A DNA stretch of 64,000 bases from Candidatus Lernaella stagnicola (GTDB taxonomy: Bacteria > Lernaellota > Lernaellaia > Lernaellales > Lernaellaceae), in contig JAVCCK010000008.1 in the NCBI GenBank assembly GCA_030765525.1, forward strand, positions 124,001 to 188,000, read 5' to 3'. A model generated the notes under the pieces. That model was not told the origin of the DNA and made no database searches. It saw only the letters and a program-made list of their open reading frames with translations. The position numbers and the translations under genes were made by a program. Positions 25,427-34,575 of the stretch are shown in pieces (the stretch's first letter is position 1; each line of letters begins with the position of its first letter).

Positions 25427-26524
25427 ATGAAAACCTTGCGCGTGGCGGAAATCGGCATGGGATGGATATCCCATGTTCATATCCAATCATTACAAATGAT
25501 CCCCGGTGTCCAGGTCGTCTGCCAGTGGGGATTGCCGGGCGAAGACGGCAAGACCTTCGCCGACAAATACGGCATTCCGGAATTCATGTCCGACTACGAC
25601 GCGTTGCTGGCGCGCCAAGACATCGACGCCTTGTCGATCGGTCTGCCGAACTACAAACACTTTGAATATGCCAAGAAAGCGTTGGAGGCGGGCAAGCACA
25701 TCATGCTTGAGAAACCGCTCGTGCTGCGCCTTGCCCAAGCGGACGAACTTTTGGAAATCGCCAAGAAGAACGGATTGATTATCGGATACGCCGAGGAACT
25801 CTGTTACGTACCGAAGTTCGTCCACGCCAAGAAGATCGCCGACGCAGGCGGCTTGGGCGATGTGTTCCTGGTGCGGCAACACGAAAAGCACGCCGGCGCG
25901 TACTCGCCTTGGTTTTTCAAGGCCGAAACGGCCGGGGGCGGCATCTTGATGGACATGGGCTGCCACGCGATCGAGTGCTGCCGTTGGGTGCTCGGCAAGC
26001 CGGCGGTGAAGTCGGTGTACTGCCAGGCGGATTTGTTCGTGCACAAGCAGATCACCGAATTGGACGACCACGTGATCATGATCATCGAGTTCGAGACCGG
26101 GCAAATCGCCCAGGTAGAGTCGTCCTGGACGCAAAAGGGCGGCATGATCAGTTGGCTGGAAATTCAGGGCACCGAAGGCAACGCCCACGCCGAACTGTTG
26201 CAGATCGGCAGCGGCGTGCGCGTGTACTCGGAAAAAGGGTACAGCACCGGGGATTTCGTCGAGGGCGATACCAACGGTTGGCATTTCCCCGACGTGGAGT
26301 GGCTTTTCAACAACGGCTATCCGCAGGAAATGGCCGACTGGGTCGGTTGTGTTCGCAACGGCGGCACGCCGGTGGAGAGCGGTGAGGACGGCCGCGCCGT
26401 GCTGGAAATCATGATCGCCGCCTACCTTTCAGCCGCGGAGGGTCGGAAAGTCATATTCCCCTTCGACGACCCCGACGACTACGATGTGCCGGTCGACATT
26501 TGGCTGCGGTCACGCAAAAAGTAA
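25427..26524 (+). CDS. Gfo/Idh/MocA family oxidoreductase
   Basis: 365 residues. An N-terminal NAD(P)-binding Rossmann domain (EIGMGWISHVH, about 8-18) is followed by the signature EKP at 95-97. The C-terminal alpha/beta substrate domain includes a GGGILMDMGCHAIE segment with the conserved His/Cys region. These enzymes oxidise or epimerise sugars, inositols or sugar acids. It is the first gene of a cluster with a BadF-type kinase and a second Gfo/Idh/MocA protein. The substrate is probably an amino sugar or polyol, which is inference. Confidence 0.88.
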   Translation: MKTLRVAEIGMGWISHVHIQSLQMIPGVQVVCQWGLPGEDGKTFADKYGIPEFMSDYDALLARQDIDALSIGLPNYKHFEYAKKALEAGKHIMLEKPLVLRLAQADELLEIAKKNGLIIGYAEELCYVPKFVHAKKIADAGGLGDVFLVRQHEKHAGAYSPWFFKAETAGGGILMDMGCHAIECCRWVLGKPAVKSVYCQADLFVHKQITELDDHVIMIIEFETGQIAQVESSWTQKGGMISWLEIQGTEGNAHAELLQIGSGVRVYSEKGYSTGDFVEGDTNGWHFPDVEWLFNNGYPQEMADWVGCVRNGGTPVESGEDGRAVLEIMIAAYLSAAEGRKVIFPFDDPDDYDVPVDIWLRSRKK

Positions 26525-26571
26525 CCTGGGTCGACACAACGCGACATAGCGGTGCAATCCAAGGAGTTTGA

Positions 26572-27537
26572 GTGGCGGAAAAAGTTTACGTCGGACTCGA
26601 CAGCGGCGGTACCAAAACCGAAGTGGCGATCCTCGCCCGCAACGGGGCCGTTCTGACTCAGCAACTAACCGGCCCAGTGCGTCTGACGGCTCGACGCGCT
26701 TCGAAGACGATTGTCGCCCGCACGAAAGAAATCATCAGTTTCTCGCTCGAAGAGGCGGGGGCGGCGTGGGATGACGTGGCGTATTTCGGCTTCGGCATGT
26801 GCGGGGCCGACTACGCGGACGAACTACCCGCACAGCGCCGATCCCTGGCTCGCGGTCTCGGGATTCCGGAAGATGAAATTGCCCTGGTCAACGACGGCGT
26901 GGCAGCCCTTTGGGGAGGCAGCGACAAACAGCGCGCCGTGATTCTGCAGTTGGGAACGGCTTTCACGGCGGCCTACCGGTCCGGCTTTGGGTCCGAAACC
27001 CCTTTCGATCACTTGAACGCCGGGGTGATGATGGAAGTCAGGCGCGCCATCCTGATCGCCGCTGCGCGCGTGTGGGACGGGCGACTGCCGAAATCAATCC
27101 TCTTGGAATTACTGCTCACGCACTTCGAGGAAAAGAGCCCCGTGGACATCATGCGCAAATACGTGCGCGGCACACTCGATACGTGGAAAATGCTGACCGT
27201 CATCGTCCCGTGGAAAACCGCGGTGGAAAAGGGCGATGAGGTTTCGCTGATGATCCTGGAAGAAGCGGCGGAAATCTTCGCCGGCGACGTGTGTTTCATG
27301 ATCGATAAAATTCATAACGAGCCGGTAGACGTTGTACTCGGTGGCGGCCTGCTGGCGTACAGCCCGGCGCGTTTTCGCCGACGGATCGGCGAATTGATCC
27401 GCGTGCAACATCCCCGCGTCACGATCCATCCGCCCCGCCTGCAGCCCGCTGTCGGAGCCGCCGTGATGGCCGCTTATTTGGACGGCCGGGAGCCGGGGCC
27501 GTTTTACCGTGGGGCGCGGGCCTCACTGAAGGGTTGA
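26572..27537 (+). CDS. BadF/BadG/BcrA/BcrD-type ASKHA kinase (N-acetylglucosamine kinase-like)
   Basis: 321 residues from a GTG start at 26572 with AAGGAG just upstream. ASKHA fold: the phosphate-1 motif GLDSGGTKTE is near residue 8-17. Acidic N-D-G (VNDGVAAL) lies about 40% in, and an adenosine motif VVLGGGLL near the end. The phosphate-2 segment reads LGTAFTAAY where GlcNAc kinases usually have GTGS, so catalysis or substrate may differ. Its stop overlaps the next reading frame. Being flanked by two Gfo/Idh/MocA genes, it probably phosphorylates a sugar or sugar derivative in the same pathway. Confidence 0.78.
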   Translation: MAEKVYVGLDSGGTKTEVAILARNGAVLTQQLTGPVRLTARRASKTIVARTKEIISFSLEEAGAAWDDVAYFGFGMCGADYADELPAQRRSLARGLGIPEDEIALVNDGVAALWGGSDKQRAVILQLGTAFTAAYRSGFGSETPFDHLNAGVMMEVRRAILIAAARVWDGRLPKSILLELLLTHFEEKSPVDIMRKYVRGTLDTWKMLTVIVPWKTAVEKGDEVSLMILEEAAEIFAGDVCFMIDKIHNEPVDVVLGGGLLAYSPARFRRRIGELIRVQHPRVTIHPPRLQPAVGAAVMAAYLDGREPGPFYRGARASLKG

Positions 27538-27542
27538 AAAGA

Positions 27543-28574
27543 ATGGCCGAAGAAATTCGCCTTGGTTTCTGTGGCGCAGGAAAAATCGTCGAAACGCATT
27601 TAGCGGCCTTGGAGCGCGTGGAAGGGATGAGCGCTACGGCCGTGTCCAGCCGTACCAAAAAAAATGCGCGCCGCTTGGCGCGTCGTTTCAAGGTGCCGGT
27701 CGCGACCGACGATCACCAGCAAGTCATCGATTCGCCGCAGGTTGACGTCGTATTCGTGGCCGCGCCGAACTACCTACATGCGCCGTTAGTCATTGCCGCC
27801 ACGCAGGCCGGCAAGCACGTGATTGTCGAGAAGCCGCTGGCGACGAACCTCGTCGAGGGCAAAAAGATGGCCGCCGCGGTCCGCAAAGCCGGCGTGGAAT
27901 TGTTTTACGCCGAGCAGTTGCCGCTTGCACCCAAGTCGCAGGCGCTGGCAGCGGCGGTGGCGGCCGGGGAGTTCGGCGATTTGCATTTCGCGAGGCAGGT
28001 CGAGCGACACTCCGGGCCCTATTCGCCGTGGTTTTTCCGCAAGGAAACCGCCGGCGGCGGGGTGTTGGTCGATTTAGGCTGCCACTCGATTTCGGTGCTT
28101 CTCGATCTGTTGCCGGGCCGCGAAATCGAGGCCGTCAGCGGGTTGATCCGCACCTACCGTCACACCGACGGCGACGTGGAAGACTTCTCGCTAGTGCGCA
28201 TGGAATTTGCCGGTGGCGCGGTGGCCGAGGCCGAGAACAGTTGGTGCTATCTGGGCGGATTCGAATCGGTCACCGAAGTATACGGCGCGGAGGGCAACGC
28301 CGTCGTTGATATCGGCAAAGGATCAGGCGTGACGGCGTTTCTCGAGGGAAGACATCTGGGCGACCGGGACGGCGAGGGCGGGTGGCACAGTCCGCAACAC
28401 GATCCGCTTTGGGAGAACGGTTACATCGCGCAATTCGAAGCGATTAAGGCGACGTTGCGGGAGGGCGCACCATATCCGCAGACCGTCGAAGACGGTTTAC
28501 GAGTGTTGCGCATCATGACGGCCGCTTACCAATCAGCCGCGCGAGGCGGTCGACCGGCGCGGGGGCCTTTCTAG
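27543..28574 (+). CDS. Gfo/Idh/MocA family oxidoreductase
   Basis: About 343 residues. Start set at the ATG at 27543, five bases after the kinase stop, because an AAGGG site has good spacing to it. A TTG at 27534 is in frame but sits on the ribosome site. Rossmann motif GFCGAGKIVETH comes first, then VEKPL (EKP signature) near residue 95-99 and the substrate-domain segment GGGVLVDLGCHSI. It is a clear relative of the protein at 25427-26524 with the same arrangement of motifs, and may do a linked redox step. It converges on the epimerase gene with six bases between stops. Confidence 0.87.
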   Translation: MAEEIRLGFCGAGKIVETHLAALERVEGMSATAVSSRTKKNARRLARRFKVPVATDDHQQVIDSPQVDVVFVAAPNYLHAPLVIAATQAGKHVIVEKPLATNLVEGKKMAAAVRKAGVELFYAEQLPLAPKSQALAAAVAAGEFGDLHFARQVERHSGPYSPWFFRKETAGGGVLVDLGCHSISVLLDLLPGREIEAVSGLIRTYRHTDGDVEDFSLVRMEFAGGAVAEAENSWCYLGGFESVTEVYGAEGNAVVDIGKGSGVTAFLEGRHLGDRDGEGGWHSPQHDPLWENGYIAQFEAIKATLREGAPYPQTVEDGLRVLRIMTAAYQSAARGGRPARGPF

Positions 28575-28580
28575 CCGCGT

Positions 28581-29531
28581 TTATTTATCGAGAACGTGAA
28601 TGGCGGCGTGGTAGACCCGCTCGCCGCCCGGCTTCAGAAGAACCACACCGAATTTCTCGTCGAAAGCTTCCTGCGTGACGGAATCGTCCATTCCCTGCCA
28701 CGGCTCGATGCAAATGAAGGGCGCGTCGGCGTCGGACCAAATGCCCAAATGCGGGTAATCGGGAAACTCGACCCGCACGCCGGTCGATTCGTCGGGGTCC
28801 AGTAGCTCGACCACGCGGCGTTCGGACGGCGTCGCCGAAAGATCGAACATGTAGGTGCCGTCCAGCTCTTTTTCCGTGAACGGGAAATCCCCGTCGAGAG
28901 TGACACGCCGCGTTTCTCCGGTGAGGTAGCAATCGGGATCGTTGAGTACTTGCACGGATTCACCGGCGGGCAATCGCAGATGGCAGGATGCTTTTTCGCC
29001 GCTTATTTGCGGCGTGTTGAAGCCGGGGTGCCAACCCAGTTGGAAGGGCATGGGTTTTTCGTCGAGGTTGCGAACGGTCATTTGCTGTTCGAGGTGGTCG
29101 GCGTACAAAGCGTAGCGGATCCACAACTCGAATCGCCACGGATAGAGCGCGAGCGTCTCCGGCCCGGCGATCAAATGGTAATTCAATACGTAGTGCTCAT
29201 CGTCTCCGGCGTGACCGAGCAGTTCGAATTGACTGTGCCGGGCAAAACCGTGTTGCTTTTTGAACGACACGTCGATGCCGTCGGTCGTACGGCTGCGTAG
29301 GTTGTGGACGCCGCCGACGATGGGAAAGAGCACCGTCGCGTGTCCTTTCCAGAAATTAGGCGGGTCATCTACGCAGGCATCGCGCCAAATCAGGCCGAAC
29401 TCGCCGCGGGTTGGGTGACGCCGGGTCAGGCCGATCATTTCCGCGCCGAGACGACGCACGGTCAGCGTTAAGCCGTCGCCGCGCACGACGTCAAGATTCG
29501 CCTGCGGGTCGTGGGCGTATGTGAATTCCAT
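28581..29531 (-). CDS. aldose 1-epimerase family protein
   Basis: 316 residues of beta-rich galactose-mutarotase-type fold. It has the family segments GGVHNLRSR, KQHGFARHSQFEL (catalytic His region), LGWHPGFNTP (second His) and a late Glu in CIEPWQGMDD. It would interconvert anomers of a hexose or a phosphorylated hexose. It resembles the YeaD/LacX-like groups more than classical GalM. An AAAGGA site precedes the ATG. It is convergent with the sugar dehydrogenase cluster and probably functionally related, though separately transcribed. Confidence 0.85.
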   Translation of the reverse strand: MEFTYAHDPQANLDVVRGDGLTLTVRRLGAEMIGLTRRHPTRGEFGLIWRDACVDDPPNFWKGHATVLFPIVGGVHNLRSRTTDGIDVSFKKQHGFARHSQFELLGHAGDDEHYVLNYHLIAGPETLALYPWRFELWIRYALYADHLEQQMTVRNLDEKPMPFQLGWHPGFNTPQISGEKASCHLRLPAGESVQVLNDPDCYLTGETRRVTLDGDFPFTEKELDGTYMFDLSATPSERRVVELLDPDESTGVRVEFPDYPHLGIWSDADAPFICIEPWQGMDDSVTQEAFDEKFGVVLLKPGGERVYHAAIHVLDK

Positions 29532-29555
29532 TGTGGTGTCCTTTGCAGCGGGCGG

Positions 29556-30731
29556 CTACGAAGTACGTGACAGCATACGCAGTTGAAGCATCGCCGCCAG
29601 AAGCTCGCGAAGCCGTTCTGGAGGGAGACGGCTATTGTCCAGCAAATCTTGAACGGTGTGCGGTGTTTTCAGCGTGACCATCCAACGCTTCTCGTCGTTG
29701 CCCAAATCGAGGACGTTCATCCGAATGGGCGCGGAGTTATTGAGTATTACGCGTTGATCGAGCCATTTGGCGAAATGCTCCTCGAATTGTTCCGGCTCCA
29801 CCGAGTGGCGGGCCGCCCCGAAGGCCACCTTCGCCAGCAACAAGTTTCGCGGTTCCAGCAACTCTTCGTCGAAAAAGCCGCGTTCGAGTCGATAGGGCCC
29901 GGATTCCCAGGTGAAAACGGGGGCGAGCTTGCTAATGATTTGCCGGTCTAGGGCGTCGAATAGCTGCGGCGGAGAAATCAGATTTCGCTGTCGCAGCAGT
30001 TCGCCGAAGCGCAAATTAAGCTTGGCGGCCTCACCAACCAGGTTTTCAACATTGGTTGCATCCAAGTGTCGGCAGGCGACCAAGATGTCGCCGAGTCCCA
30101 GCGCCTCCAAGTACGCGCTGCGAAGATCGACGACCCGCCCGCTGACCAGAATGATCTCCCGCCGTTGCTCGCCTTCGCCGAGTAACAACTGGCCGGTCAA
30201 CTGGTGGCGAATCAGCGTACCGAGCAAACGTCCTAAACGAACGTCGGCCAAGTCGCCGTGTACCGGGATTTTTTTCGTCGTGGGGCTGATAGTTCTCTTT
30301 TCCACGATTTGCGGGACGCGCGAGCCGCCGGTTTCGAGCATGGAGCGAATACGCGGTTTTTCGTCGATATCGCCCAGCATATACGCCACCAGCCGCACAA
30401 TTTTCTTCAACGGAACGGGCAGCGCCACATACTCGTCGATGTCCCATTTATGCCGCGCCTTGAGTTGGTGCGTCGTGCTGGCGATTGCGCTGGTAACCAG
30501 GATTTTCGCGCCGCAGGATTCCCGAATTTCGGAGCACAAAAGGGGTATGTTAACTTGTGGGAAAAGCGCATTGAGAATAACGAGGTCCGGTTGGAAATTG
30601 CGGACTGCGTACGCAATTTCGTCGGCGTGTTGCACGTGACTCCACTTGTATTCCAACTCGTCAAGTGCGGGCGTCAAGTTGTCGACTTCCCGGTGATCCG
30701 GCGTCAGCAACAAAATTCTGCTAGCGTTCAT
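29556..30731 (-). CDS. pseudo-receiver plus PATAN (DUF4388) protein
   Basis: 391 residues. The start at 30731 fits a GGGAGG site; the upstream ATG at 30794 does not. The N-terminal half-domain (about 1-120) has the receiver fold (RILLLTPDHRE, PDLVILNALFP), but the phospho-acceptor position is Asn instead of Asp and the acidic pair is lost. A PATAN/DUF4388 domain (about 165-300; DLADVRLGRLLGTL, SGRVVDLRSAY) follows, and a helical C-terminal region. PATAN proteins often regulate type IV pili and gliding or interact with their ATPases. It is the gene after pilT on the same strand, so a pilus-regulatory role is plausible. Confidence 0.8.
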   Translation of the reverse strand: MNASRILLLTPDHREVDNLTPALDELEYKWSHVQHADEIAYAVRNFQPDLVILNALFPQVNIPLLCSEIRESCGAKILVTSAIASTTHQLKARHKWDIDEYVALPVPLKKIVRLVAYMLGDIDEKPRIRSMLETGGSRVPQIVEKRTISPTTKKIPVHGDLADVRLGRLLGTLIRHQLTGQLLLGEGEQRREIILVSGRVVDLRSAYLEALGLGDILVACRHLDATNVENLVGEAAKLNLRFGELLRQRNLISPPQLFDALDRQIISKLAPVFTWESGPYRLERGFFDEELLEPRNLLLAKVAFGAARHSVEPEQFEEHFAKWLDQRVILNNSAPIRMNVLDLGNDEKRWMVTLKTPHTVQDLLDNSRLPPERLRELLAAMLQLRMLSRTS

Positions 30732-30799
30732 CGGGCCTCCCGAGATGATTGTTCTATCGGCGCTTTTGGGGATATCCACAAATAAGCATAGCATAAACC

Positions 30800-31903
30800 T
30801 TAGGAGCGCGAAACTCCGCCGCCGCCACTTCCGCCGCCGCCGCCGCCGCCGGAAACTGCCGCCTGAAAAGCCTTCTTGTCGATGGCATATTCCAATGCTT
30901 CCTGGGGCGTTACGAGGCGACGTTTCACCAAATCCAACAGTGATTGATCCAACAAAGTCATTCCGACCCCTCGCTGGGTTTGAATCAACGTCGGTATCTG
31001 GAAGGTCTTGTTTTCACGAATCAGGGCCGCCAAGGCCGGCACAGCAAGCAAGATTTCGAACGCCGCGATACGGCCTTTGCCGTCGGCGCGGCGCAGTAGA
31101 GCCTGCGCGACGACACCCTTGAGGCTCTCGGAGAGAATTGTGCGAATTTGTTCCTGCTGATTCATGGGGAAGGCGTCGATGATGCGGTCGACGGTTTTCG
31201 CGGCGCTGGTCGTGTGCAGTGTGGCGAACACCAGGTGGCCGGTTTCCGCCGCCGTGATGGCCTGGGAGATCGTTTCCAGGTCGCGCATTTCGCCGACCAG
31301 GATGATGTCCGGATCTTCGCGCAGCGCGGCGCGCAGCGAGTCGGAGAAAGTATTGACGTGCTCGCCGACCTGCCGCTGCGTGACGAGGCATTTCTTGTTC
31401 TGGTGCACAAACTCGATCGGATCCTCGACCGTGAGAATGTGTTCCTTTCGCTGATCGTTGATGTAATCGACCATCGCCGCCAAGGTTGTGCTTTTTCCCG
31501 AACCCGTGGGGCCGGTCACCAGCACGAGCCCTTTCTTCAAGTGGCACATTCGCATGATCACGTCGGGCAGGTTCAGATCGGCGGCCGTAAGAATCTTGCT
31601 CGGAATAATGCGGAAGACGCCACTGACGCCTTTGCGCTGCATGAAGACGTTGGCGCGAAACCGCGCCACGTTGCCCAGCGAGTAAACGAAATCCGCTTGC
31701 CGGCGGTCGCGAAACTCGCTCCGGTTGCGCTCGTTCATGATCTCTTCGAACATTTTCATGTTCTGTTCATGCGTCAGCGGCTGCATGTTGAGGCGCTGCA
31801 ATTCGCCGTGGACGCGAATGTAGGGCGGTGATCCGGCGCTCAAATGCAAGTCCGACGCTTGCTGCTGGATCATGTGTTGAAACAGTTTATCAAGCTGCGC
31901 CAT
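30800..31903 (-). CDS. pilT: type IV pilus retraction ATPase PilT
   Basis: 367 residues. A PAS-like N-terminal domain contains ASDLHLSAGSPPYIRVHGEL. Walker A is GPTGSGKST near residue 130-138, the Asp box is VEDPIEFVH, Walker B is PDIILVGEMRD, and the His box is LHTTSA. The PilT-type AIRENK-like segment is LIRENK near residue 285. The C-terminus carries an unusual Gly-rich tail (SGGGGGGGSGGGGVSRS). Hexameric ATPase at the pilus base, driving retraction for twitching and DNA uptake. It overlaps the PilB-like gene upstream by 14 bases. Confidence 0.95.
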   Translation of the reverse strand: MAQLDKLFQHMIQQQASDLHLSAGSPPYIRVHGELQRLNMQPLTHEQNMKMFEEIMNERNRSEFRDRRQADFVYSLGNVARFRANVFMQRKGVSGVFRIIPSKILTAADLNLPDVIMRMCHLKKGLVLVTGPTGSGKSTTLAAMVDYINDQRKEHILTVEDPIEFVHQNKKCLVTQRQVGEHVNTFSDSLRAALREDPDIILVGEMRDLETISQAITAAETGHLVFATLHTTSAAKTVDRIIDAFPMNQQEQIRTILSESLKGVVAQALLRRADGKGRIAAFEILLAVPALAALIRENKTFQIPTLIQTQRGVGMTLLDQSLLDLVKRRLVTPQEALEYAIDKKAFQAAVSGGGGGGGSGGGGVSRS

Positions 31904-33554
31904 GGTCGAACCTCCCCAAAAGCTTCACCGCGTCGTTCCACGCGATGCAGCCGCTCAAAAGCCGCGCTGTCAACGCTTCACGCCACAAGCGGTTCGCCGC
32001 TTGTCCGACAGCCGTGTGAGCCTCGACGCGTTCCCCGTCGTGCAAGGCACGGTGGATCGCGTCGCCAAAATCAATGGGCACAACCAAGGGTTGCGGTCGC
32101 GCCTTCGCCTCCGCGTGCGGTCGACGGAAGTCCGCTTCCGCCCGCTGCTGGGCAGTGAGCGATAACGCCTCCGCGGCCGAATCGGCACCGTCTTCGTCGG
32201 GTTCGGTGTCGCCGGTTTCGTATTCGGGTAGGGTGGCGAGCAGCACCACGCCGCGCCACGCTTCAGCCAAAAGCGTTCGGTTTTCCGCCGCTTCCCACGC
32301 GAAATCGACCGCGGCGGGCAGGGAGGAAAACGGCAGTGTGCCGATGACGAGCCGCCCGCTCGCAGCCTCGCGGCAGCAGCGCGCAAAGGTCGCCGCGTCC
32401 AGCAGATTGTCCAACACCAGCACGTCGGCGCCCAATTTGACAGCCACGTCGATCGCCTCGTTTCGCGCCGGGGCGCGATCGGCATCAGGCCGCATTTGGA
32501 TGTAGCCGTCCTCGGCCAAAAAAGGCGAGTCGCCGATGTGGATCGTCTTGCGACCGGCGCGCGACGCTTCGGCCACGAGTTCTTTGACGATCACTCGGGT
32601 TTCGAGCCGATCGGGGCCGAGCACCGTGACCAGGCCGCCGCCGGCGAGCATTTCACGCAACCGGGCGTTTTGCGACTCGTTACCCACGATGGTCGCCAGT
32701 TCCTCGTACATGCCCGGGTCGCCGAGGTTGGTTAGCGTCACGGCTTCGCCCGCGAAGGTTTCGACCAACGCGGCGTGATACATCAGGCGCTGACCTCCAT
32801 GGGAGGATTCAAGGAAGCCTTCTTGCAGTTTCTCCCGCTCGCCGAGGCGGCGCATCATTTTGCGCAAACGACGAACAATCAGGTGCATCCACGACAAGCC
32901 GATGGTGCCCGCATCCTGCAGCAAACCGTCGACGCGAAACCGCAGTTGCACCACGTCACCGGGATCCAAGTGGATTTCCTGAACGCCGCGCTCGGTCGTC
33001 GTGCGCAGTAGCAATTCCACGAAAGCGCGACCGGTATGGTCGGCCAAGGCGTCGGCAAGCTGTTCGGGCGCAAACCAGTCGCTAGTCACGTCCGAAGCGG
33101 CGCCGGTCGGGCCGCCTTCGCCGTAACATTCATTTAAGGCGTCGTTGATTTCGTCCGTGAGCCCGACGCCGACGACGATTCGCTTGCCCGTCAGTTCGGC
33201 GATTTCTTCCACGGCGGGGTGGTTGGTGGGGTCGTCGACGACGATCGTCAGTTCGTCGCCGATAAGCAGGTAAGGCAACACGATATGGCGGCGTGCCACG
33301 GCCTCGGGCACTTCGCGCACGGCCTCATCGTCGATTAGTTCCCGGCGAATCCGCACGAAAGGCACGTCCAATTGGTGTGAGAGCCCCCAATGCACGTCTT
33401 CGATCGTGACGATGCCCAAATCCACCAACGCTTCGCCGAAACGCTTGCCGCTGCGTTTCTGCTCCGTCAGCGCCCGCTCGACGTCGTCGGCCTTGATTAG
33501 CTGTGAGTCAAGCAGAATCGCGCCGAGCGCGCGTCCCTTCCATTTGTCTTCCAT
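31890..33554 (-). CDS. MshEN domain plus degenerate GspE/PilB-like protein without Walker motifs
   Basis: 554 residues, start at the ATG at 33554 by its AGGGACA site. A GspE N-terminal (MshEN) domain covers about 8-145 (LGAILLDSQLI, GEALVDLGIVT), the type that binds cyclic di-GMP in some PilB/MshE proteins. The remaining part follows the T2SSE fold: EIHLDPGDVVQLRFRVDG (about 193-210), corresponding to the DIH..P motif. The Walker A position reads GPDRLETR (313-320), and Walker B and Asp-box residues are missing. A GTLPFSS segment at about 405-411 takes the place of the His box. It probably cannot hydrolyse ATP and may be a c-di-GMP-linked regulator or partner of PilT. It overlaps pilT. Confidence 0.8.
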   Translation of the reverse strand: MEDKWKGRALGAILLDSQLIKADDVERALTEQKRSGKRFGEALVDLGIVTIEDVHWGLSHQLDVPFVRIRRELIDDEAVREVPEAVARRHIVLPYLLIGDELTIVVDDPTNHPAVEEIAELTGKRIVVGVGLTDEINDALNECYGEGGPTGAASDVTSDWFAPEQLADALADHTGRAFVELLLRTTTERGVQEIHLDPGDVVQLRFRVDGLLQDAGTIGLSWMHLIVRRLRKMMRRLGEREKLQEGFLESSHGGQRLMYHAALVETFAGEAVTLTNLGDPGMYEELATIVGNESQNARLREMLAGGGLVTVLGPDRLETRVIVKELVAEASRAGRKTIHIGDSPFLAEDGYIQMRPDADRAPARNEAIDVAVKLGADVLVLDNLLDAATFARCCREAASGRLVIGTLPFSSLPAAVDFAWEAAENRTLLAEAWRGVVLLATLPEYETGDTEPDEDGADSAAEALSLTAQQRAEADFRRPHAEAKARPQPLVVPIDFGDAIHRALHDGERVEAHTAVGQAANRLWREALTARLLSGCIAWNDAVKLLGRFDHGAA

Positions 33555-33621
33555 TGGATGTCCCTGCGAAGTGTTTTTATGATCGTACCATAACCACAAC
33601 GGGCGAGAAACGCCGGTCGGT

Positions 33622-34572
33622 CTAGGTCAGCAAGCCACCGCCGCCGCCGACTTGGCTCATCAGCGCCATAAACGCCGCCATGCCCAGCCCGACAATGAGC
33701 GCGAGAAAGCCAATAAACAACGCCAATGCGGCAAAGACGCGGGCGGGCGATACGCCGTGCAGTTTGGCGGCGCCGATGACCGTCAGGTAAAGCGAACCGA
33801 ACCAAAAAACGAGGGATCCCAGCAGCGGCAGCACCGCGAAAACCGCTGTCGCGTTGGAGTAACAAACGACCTTGATCGTTGCGCCGATTCCCTTCTTTGC
33901 GCCGCCCACGAGCATCAAGGCGAGGTGAAACCCGAGCGCATTGATCAGGACGCCGATCGCGAGAAAAAACGGCATCATCACCAGCGCCATCACGGTCGCG
34001 ACAAGATTTTCTTCCCCCACCGCCATCGGCAGTTGGCTTTCGATGAACGCCCCGATCGGATGCACCCACTCGCGCGGTAAAATTTGCTCCCATATCAGCC
34101 CGATCACCACTGCGAACATGCCGAGGACAACGGCAAACACAAAGGCCTTGGCGAGATTCCGGCCGTCGGGTGAGAGTTTCGCGTAGGTTTCCTGCGGGCG
34201 ACTGAGCAGCCCGCGCAGCAACTGCCGGAAAGTCGGTTCCTCGACAGGTTGCGGTGCGAATCGGTGAACCTGGCAGACGAGGTTTCCGGCCTCGTCGGGT
34301 GCGGCGCAGGCGGTGCAGACAAACAGACCGCATTCGCGGCAAACCCCGGCGGCGGCGTAGCGGTGACAACGTTCGCAGACGGGCGTGCTCGGGGTGAGCG
34401 GCAGGGGCGCCGGTGGGGACCCGGTCTCCGGAGCCGGCGGCTGGATGTCGGTTTCATCGACCGCGGGCACGGGTTCCTCGAAACGAAAAATCTCGGAGCA
34501 GAACGGACAACGATAAAGCCCGGAAGCTTTTGTCCTTACTTTTTCGCCGCAATGCGGGCACGCGGTGATCAA
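33622..34572 (-). CDS. zinc-ribbon and Yip1-type integral membrane protein
   Basis: 316 residues from a TTG start at 34572. An N-terminal zinc ribbon (CPHCGEK...CPFCSEIF, about 5-28) is followed by an acidic/Pro linker. A second Cys-rich B-box-like cluster is at about 62-100 (CERC, CREC, CTAC). A C-terminal Yip1-like domain with about five membrane helices (about 165-310) ends the protein. Function is unknown; such soluble-zinc plus Yip1 proteins occur in many deltaproteobacteria-like genomes. It starts four bases after the stop of the helical-repeat protein and precedes the PilB-like gene, so it may be in the same operon. Confidence 0.75.
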   Translation of the reverse strand: MITACPHCGEKVRTKASGLYRCPFCSEIFRFEEPVPAVDETDIQPPAPETGSPPAPLPLTPSTPVCERCHRYAAAGVCRECGLFVCTACAAPDEAGNLVCQVHRFAPQPVEEPTFRQLLRGLLSRPQETYAKLSPDGRNLAKAFVFAVVLGMFAVVIGLIWEQILPREWVHPIGAFIESQLPMAVGEENLVATVMALVMMPFFLAIGVLINALGFHLALMLVGGAKKGIGATIKVVCYSNATAVFAVLPLLGSLVFWFGSLYLTVIGAAKLHGVSPARVFAALALFIGFLALIVGLGMAAFMALMSQVGGGGGLLT

Positions 34573-34575
34573 GGC

